From: Pseudomonadota bacterium
Lineage (GTDB): Bacteria; Pseudomonadota; Gammaproteobacteria; Xanthomonadales; Xanthomonadaceae
Length of the DNA: 11,630 nucleotides
NCBI GenBank assembly: GCA_023386795.1
Contig: JAEWJB010000020.1
Location: 1 to 11,630 of the forward strand
Direction: 5' to 3'
In this document: piece after piece, positions 8,072 through 11,630 of the stretch
How the letters are laid out: each line of letters opens with the position of its first letter
How positions within the stretch are numbered: position 1 is the stretch's first letter
The notes under the pieces: model-generated
What the model was told of the DNA's origin: nothing
The model's database searches: none
What the model saw: the letters and a program-made list of their open reading frames with translations, nothing else
Position numbers and translations under genes: made by a program

Positions 8072-8446
8072 TCAGTTCGCGCCGCTTGTGGGCGCGGCCT
8101 GCTGCGAGCCGGCCTGCAGCTGGTTGCCGGTGCTCGACGTCGGGTCGACCACGGTGACGGTTTCGGTGGAGCCGTCCGGCCAGACGATCTGGAAGGTCGC
8201 ACCGGGCGGGAGCGAATCAAACGGCATGCCGCTTTGTGCGCGATACAGCGCCGCCACCTGCGACGCGCCCATGCGGCGCACCTGCTCACCGGATTTCACC
8301 GAGGTGAGGTGCACCTGGGAGAGATTCTGGTAACGCATGTCGGCGGTATCGATCATCACGATGCCCACCGCGGCTGCCGAGTAGGCGACGAAGGCCACCA
8401 CCCAGAACCAGAAGCGCGCACCGATCAGGAAACGTCGGAACTTCAT
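8072..8446 (-). CDS. Unknown small membrane-anchored protein
   Basis: I do not recognise this 124-residue protein. It has a basic N-terminus (MKFRRFLIGARF) and one hydrophobic helix (~10-32), with the rest probably periplasmic. The soluble part includes a short PPGATFQIVWPDGSTETVTV stretch that looks like a small beta domain, and ends in a low-complexity Gln/Ala/Ser/Thr tail. There are no cysteines. The ATG overlaps the stop codon of the upstream gene by 4 bases (ATGA, 8446-8443), with a G-rich ribosome site 4 bases ahead, so the two are coupled and probably work together. Codon use matches the neighbours. It is likely real; the function is unknown. Confidence 0.8.
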   Translation of the reverse strand: MKFRRFLIGARFWFWVVAFVAYSAAAVGIVMIDTADMRYQNLSQVHLTSVKSGEQVRRMGASQVAALYRAQSGMPFDSLPPGATFQIVWPDGSTETVTVVDPTSSTGNQLQAGSQQAAPTSGAN

Positions 8447-9393
8447 GACGCCACCCCCGTGCCATTGACCAGCGTATTGATCATTTCGTCCATCTTGTCC
8501 GCACTTTGCCGCGGCAACGCGGCGTCATAAACAAAACTCGGGAAGTCCTGCGCGGCATCGGCGGAGCAGATGCCGCCGTTGGCGCAGTAACTCGTCATCA
8601 GGTTGCTCTCCGCGCCACAGGCCAGGCCCAGCCGGCACGCGGCCAGCTGCCAGGCGAGCTGCGCGAACTGGTCGCCGGCCACGTAGCCGCGATAGGCATC
8701 ATCCCCGCGCGCGGCCACGCCCATCGCCCCGGACAGCGCCAGGTAGGCCTCCGGGTCGCGCGAGGCGAGTACGCGCTGGACGAGGTCGCGCTTGTAGGCC
8801 GCCGTGGCCACCAGCGGCTGCCCCAGCGACAGCAGCGCGGCTTCGGCGGCCAGGTTGCCGGCCTGCGCGGCCTGCGTGCGCTGGGCCAGGATATTCGCGG
8901 CGGTCAGGCCGTCGCTGGCAACGAAGCCGTTGCAGCGCGACTGCAGGTGCTGGCGCGCGCCGATCATCGCCGACACGGCCGGATTGGGATGGCTGGCGAG
9001 CGTGGTGTTGTCGGCGGCATAGCCGGCCGGGTTCTGCGCGTAGGCGGCGCAATAGTCATAGACCCGGCTGAGCATCCAGCCCGCCTCTGCGTCGCCGCCG
9101 CGCGCGGCTTCCGACAGTTGCTGGGCGTAGCGGTACAGGTCGGTCTCGCCTTCGAACGCGGCGCGACGGTTCACCGGCAAGCCCGCGGCCACCTGGGCGC
9201 GTGCCTCGGCCGGCGCATGCGCGGGCAGGCTTGGCAGGCGCGGTTCAGGGGTCACCACGGCCGCGACCGGCGCGGTACCCGGCCAGGACGCCACGACCGG
9301 CTTGCCGCCACCCATGCGGTACGCCCACACGACCGCCAGCAGCGCGGCAGGCGCAAGCAGGATCAGCAGGTGGCGGTGACGGGTCTGGGGCAT
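8443..9393 (-). CDS. Unknown membrane-anchored, cysteine-containing periplasmic protein
   Basis: I do not recognise this ~316-residue protein. From ATG 9393 it has a basic start (MPQTRHRH) and an uncleaved-looking hydrophobic helix (~8-25). A Pro/Ala-rich linker and a mainly helical domain follow. Stretches such as SEAARGGDAEAGWMLSRVYDYC and AAQAGNLAAEAALLSLG resemble Sel1/TPR-type repeats, but weakly. All six cysteines (115, 154, 253, 259, 270, 276) lie in the exported part, four of them in two C-x5-C pairs (CRLGLAC, CANGGIC), which suggests disulfide bonds. A GTG at 9429 would add 12 residues with two more cysteines before the helix; I prefer the ATG. It is first in an operon with the gene at 8072-8446 and diverges from prmA. 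Function unknown. Confidence 0.8.
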   Translation of the reverse strand: MPQTRHRHLLILLAPAALLAVVWAYRMGGGKPVVASWPGTAPVAAVVTPEPRLPSLPAHAPAEARAQVAAGLPVNRRAAFEGETDLYRYAQQLSEAARGGDAEAGWMLSRVYDYCAAYAQNPAGYAADNTTLASHPNPAVSAMIGARQHLQSRCNGFVASDGLTAANILAQRTQAAQAGNLAAEAALLSLGQPLVATAAYKRDLVQRVLASRDPEAYLALSGAMGVAARGDDAYRGYVAGDQFAQLAWQLAACRLGLACGAESNLMTSYCANGGICSADAAQDFPSFVYDAALPRQSADKMDEMINTLVNGTGVAS

Positions 9394-9535
9394 GGGGTCC
9401 GGGCAGTTCCCGGCGGCAGGAGGGCACACGGGCGCGCGCGCAGTCTAACCCAAGTGCCGCCGCCGCACCCGCGCCAGGCAAGTGCCGCCGGGGTGGTCTA
9501 CGATGCCCGCCCTGTCGCCCCAAGAGTCGTCCCCC

Positions 9536-10456
9536 ATGCCGTTCCTCGAACTGACCATGCGCTGCACCGAAGCCACCCAGCCCCGTTACGAGAACGCGCT
9601 GGAGGATGTCGGCGCGGTGGCGGTGACGCTGCTGGACGCGGATGCCGACACGTCCAACGAGCAGGCGATTCTGGAACCGGGCGTGGGCCAGACCCCGCTG
9701 TGGGACAGCCTGGTGCTGACCGCCCTGTTTCCCGAGGACACCGACGCGCTGGCGCTGCTCGCCGCGCTGGAAGCCTTCGACCCGGGGCTCGACTGGACGC
9801 AGGTCACCTTCCGCCAGGTCGCCGACGAGGACTGGGAGCGCGCGTGGCTGGACCAGTTCCAGCCGATGCAGTTCGGCGAACGCACCTTCATCGTCCCCTG
9901 GAACCACGAACTGCCCGAGGAAGCGCGCACGCCCGACGCGGCCGTCGTGCGTCTCGACCCGGGACTGGCATTCGGTTCGGGCACCCACCCGACCACCGCA
10001 CTGTGCCTGCGCTGGCTTGACGGGCTGGCCGGCGAGGGACTGTTGCAGGGCCGGCGCGTGCTCGATTTCGGCTGTGGCTCGGGCATCCTGGCACTGGCCG
10101 CGTTGAAGCTCGGCGCCGGCGAGGCCGTGGGCGTGGACAACGACCCGCAGGCGCTGGTCGCCAGCCATGACAACGCCGAACGCAACGAGGTCGGGGCGCG
10201 CTTTTCGGTGTACCTGCCCGAGGACGAACCGGTGGGGACGTATCCGGTGGTCGTCGCCAACATCCTTGCCTCGGCGCTGGAAGCCCTGGCCGCGACGCTG
10301 GCCGAGCGCGTGGCGCCAGGCGGACGCATCGCGCTGTCCGGCATCCTGCACGGCCAAGAAGATGAGCTGCTCGACCGCTATGCCGCGTGGTTCGATCACC
10401 TTCGCTGCGAACAGGATGGCGACTGGATGCGCATCGAAGGCATCCGCCGCGCCTGA
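9536..10456 (+). CDS. prmA: Ribosomal protein L11 methyltransferase
   Basis: PrmA uses S-adenosylmethionine to trimethylate several amino groups of ribosomal protein L11 in the cytosol. From ATG 9536 the product has 306 residues, near the usual length. The N-terminal substrate-binding domain (PFLELTMRC through about residue 90) leads to family motifs WERAWLDQFQPMQFGE, LDPGLAFGSGTHPTT, the SAM-binding VLDFGCGSGILALAALKLGA, the acidic VGVDNDPQAL, and the catalytic-loop VVANILASAL. Upstream in-frame ATGs at 9482 and 9503 would add residues not expected for the family; AAGAG at 9522-9526 supports 9536. TACGAT (9499-9504) is a possible -10 box. Its 3' end overlaps by 61 bases the convergent gene ending at 10396. 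Confidence 0.97.
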   Translation: MPFLELTMRCTEATQPRYENALEDVGAVAVTLLDADADTSNEQAILEPGVGQTPLWDSLVLTALFPEDTDALALLAALEAFDPGLDWTQVTFRQVADEDWERAWLDQFQPMQFGERTFIVPWNHELPEEARTPDAAVVRLDPGLAFGSGTHPTTALCLRWLDGLAGEGLLQGRRVLDFGCGSGILALAALKLGAGEAVGVDNDPQALVASHDNAERNEVGARFSVYLPEDEPVGTYPVVVANILASALEALAATLAERVAPGGRIALSGILHGQEDELLDRYAAWFDHLRCEQDGDWMRIEGIRRA

Positions 10457-10836
10457 GCCCCCAGCGCGATGGCATCGGCGCGGATACGCGCGGTGCATGC
10501 GGCCGATTCGGCATCGATCGCCCACACCCACGGCCCCGGTCTCGCTCCCCTTCGCCGCAACCAGCCGGTTCGATAGCGCGGCCAGTGCGCGCGCAGCGTG
10601 ACCGCACCGCTGGCGAGCAGCGCCAGGAGCGCCCACGCCATCGAAGGCACGGGAACGGCACCCACCAGGCCTGCCACGCCGCCTAGCGCCAGCGACATCG
10701 CGGCCATCGGCGCGCGTGCCTTGCGGACGGCAGGGACCACCCATGCGCGCCCATCCAGCCACCACACGCGATAGCGGCGCACGCCGGGCACGTGCACGGC
10801 GCGACGTGCCGATGAGACGGCCGTCACTGCGTGCAT
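10396..10836 (-). CDS. Unknown two-helix membrane protein
   Basis: I do not recognise this 146-residue protein. It has a basic N-terminal part with YRVWWLDGRAWVVP (22-35), two adjacent hydrophobic helices (~44-62 and ~65-81) split by PVP, then a basic, Trp-containing cytosolic-type tail with WVWAIDAESAACTARIRADAIALG. Its G/C-ending codons over ~380 bases with no competing + strand gene make it credible. AGAGG lies 9 bases before the ATG at 10836. The last ~20 codons are antisense to the end of prmA and look non-native (RIQSPSCSQRR), so an ancestral stop may have been lost. It diverges from the XRE-type gene, which may control it. Confidence 0.6.
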   Translation of the reverse strand: MHAVTAVSSARRAVHVPGVRRYRVWWLDGRAWVVPAVRKARAPMAAMSLALGGVAGLVGAVPVPSMAWALLALLASGAVTLRAHWPRYRTGWLRRRGARPGPWVWAIDAESAACTARIRADAIALGAQARRMPSMRIQSPSCSQRR

Positions 10837-10848
10837 TGCGCCCCGCCT

Positions 10849-10867
10849 CTGCAGCTGTACTGCAGCT
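10849..10867. repeat. Direct repeat CTGCAGCT in the divergent intergenic region
   Basis: CTGCAGCT occurs at 10849-10856 and again at 10860-10867, an 11-base period or about one helical turn. Each copy holds the palindrome CTGCAG. It lies just upstream of the membrane-protein ATG (10836) and is a possible regulator-binding site. Confidence 0.45.
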
Positions 10868-10877
10868 TTCCGTCAAG

Positions 10878-10892
10878 GTCAGAATTGCTGAC
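10878..10892. promoter_or_regulatory. Candidate operator palindrome near the XRE-type regulator gene
   Basis: GTCAG, AATTG, CTGAC: a perfect 5-bp inverted repeat with a 5-base centre. It lies between the divergent genes at 10836 (-) and 10980 (+), and XRE-type repressors often bind such short palindromes to control themselves and a divergent neighbour. A TTGACG box (10876-10871, minus strand) next to it resembles a -35 element, but no good -10 is paired with it. Confidence 0.4.
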
Positions 10893-10979
10893 ATGGATTG
10901 GCCGATCAGGTGAGCGAGCCCGCCCTTCGGCCGTGGACGCTATATGTGCGCACCTGTGTGTGCGTCGATTGGAAACGTG

Positions 10980-11357
10980 GTGAGCAAGCTCTACGAAAGG
11001 ATTCGCGAAGCCCGGCGACTGACCGGGATGACGCAGGAGATGTTGGCGGCGGAACTGGGTATCTCCCGCAGCGCGGTGGCGCAGTGGGAAATGAGCGAGG
11101 GCACGGCGCCTTCGGTGGAAAACCTGATCGCCCTGGCCAAGCGCAGCGGCTTGGCTTTCGAATACCTGGCCACCGGACGCGGCGAGGCGAGCTTCGGCCC
11201 GCCCGAGGCGATCTTGGAGGAGGAGGCCAGCTACCACCCGCTCAGCGAACAGCAGCGGCAGCTGCTGGCCGGCTTCGAGCAGCTGCGGCCGCGCCAGCGC
11301 ACCGGGCTGCTGGAGCTGATCCACCACACGCCGGGCATGCGCCGTGGGCGTCGCTGA
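10980..11357 (+). CDS. XRE/Cro-type helix-turn-helix transcriptional regulator
   Basis: The product is a small cytosolic DNA-binding regulator of ~125 residues. The N-terminal HTH_3 domain begins SKLYERIREARRLTGM; the helix-turn-helix itself is TQEMLAAELGISRSAVAQWE (18-37), followed by SVENLIALAKRSGLAFEYLATGRG, the family's usual end. A charged C-terminal half (EAILEEEASYHPLSEQQRQLLAGF) probably serves dimerisation or effector response and ends in a basic RRGRR. Start choice is uncertain: GTG 10980 gives the canonical MSKLYERI start with a GGA 6 bases before; ATG 10944 would add 12 residues. The latter overlaps a TATATG box (10941-10946) that may be the -10 element. Target genes are unknown; the divergent membrane-protein gene is the obvious candidate. 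Confidence 0.88.
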   Translation: MSKLYERIREARRLTGMTQEMLAAELGISRSAVAQWEMSEGTAPSVENLIALAKRSGLAFEYLATGRGEASFGPPEAILEEEASYHPLSEQQRQLLAGFEQLRPRQRTGLLELIHHTPGMRRGRR

Positions 11358-11527
11358 GGCCCGCGTGGACGGCGTGGCCCTTCCGCTGCGGCCAGTGATG
11401 CTTTCCCTGTTTTCCATGCCAGTCATGCTTGCTCGGCGGGTCACACCCGACAAGCGCGAAAAGGCGGCGGTTCCGGCCAGCGCACTCCGCATGTTTGAAT
11501 AGGGAATCTCCTGACGCCGCTGTCCCG

Positions 11528-11630
11528 ATGACCGATACCCCGCCGCCGCGTCGCGCCCTGGCCACCTTCCTGCGTCGTCCCGCCGCGGGTGCGGCGCAGT
11601 CGGAGAGCGCGCCTCCGGCAGGCGCAGAGG
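11528..11630 (+). CDS. N-terminal fragment of a gene running off the right edge (possible DUF3426-type protein)
   Basis: Only the first 34 codons are visible. The peptide begins MTDTPPPRRALATFLRR and continues Ala/Gly/Pro-rich. No domain can be recognised, and no strong Shine-Dalgarno precedes the ATG at 11528. In Pseudomonas aeruginosa the gene after prmA encodes a DUF3426 membrane protein, followed by dusB and fis. By position this could be its counterpart behind a small insertion, but that is inference, since no zinc-ribbon start (CxxC) is seen. The preceding 170 bases (11358-11527) hold no convincing gene. Confidence 0.5.
   Translation, partial: MTDTPPPRRALATFLRRPAAGAAQSESAPPAGAE

Noticed and set aside
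6505..8289. 594-codon minus-strand frame across accC
   Set aside because: It is antisense to accC, whose active-site residues all match; it also runs through the terminator at 8004-8033.
9394..9429. Upstream GTG start (9429) for the cysteine-containing protein
   Set aside because: It would put a Pro/Cys-rich stretch ahead of the basic residues and membrane helix; ATG 9393 gives a normal signal-anchor start.
8506..10020. 504-codon + strand frame across the unknown operon and into prmA
   Set aside because: It is opposite the ATGA-coupled minus genes and out of frame with prmA; Arg/Gly/Ala-rich shadow composition.
9245..10894. 549-codon minus-strand frame across prmA
   Set aside because: It is antisense to prmA and overlaps two better-supported minus-strand genes in other frames.
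10824..11492. 222-codon minus-strand frame across the XRE gene
   Set aside because: It is opposite a clear helix-turn-helix gene, has shadow-type composition, and would cover the divergent intergenic repeats.

Overview
This window looks like ordinary chromosome from a high-GC gammaproteobacterium, most likely of the Xanthomonadaceae/Lysobacteraceae (Lysobacter, Luteimonas or Stenotrophomonas type). That placement rests on the protein sequences, the strong G/C preference at third codon positions and the gene order; no database search was possible.

Layout. The left edge holds the 3' part of a LysR-type regulator (+), convergent with the groES-groEL heat-shock operon (-). The groESL promoter carries a near-perfect CIRCE operator for the HrcA repressor and is preceded by a leftward terminator. 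Reading right from there are cutA and dsbD, which almost touch. After a 250-base gap come aroQ, accB and accC, closed by a strong two-way terminator. Next is a leftward two-gene operon of unknown membrane-anchored proteins (about 8.07-9.39 kb), then prmA (+). prmA converges with, and overlaps the end of, an unknown two-helix membrane protein gene (-). That gene diverges from an XRE/Cro-type regulator (+). The window ends in the first codons of another + strand gene.

How the genes work together. GroEL/GroES fold cytosolic proteins. DsbD carries reducing power from cytosolic thioredoxin to the periplasm. CutA is its usual small trimeric neighbour. AroQ makes 3-dehydroshikimate for aromatic amino acids. 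AccB and AccC are the biotin carrier and biotin carboxylase of acetyl-CoA carboxylase, the entry to fatty acid synthesis. PrmA methylates ribosomal protein L11. The order dsbD-aroQ-accB-accC-prmA is an old proteobacterial neighbourhood, also seen in Pseudomonas aeruginosa. The unknown genes here appear to be lineage-specific insertions into that backbone.

I found no CRISPR array, transposon, prophage, rRNA or tRNA. The window is mainly housekeeping. The points most worth a second look are the DsbD with two tandem N-terminal reductase-partner domains, the cysteine-rich unknown envelope operon, and the divergent XRE/membrane-protein pair with an operator-like repeat cluster between them.
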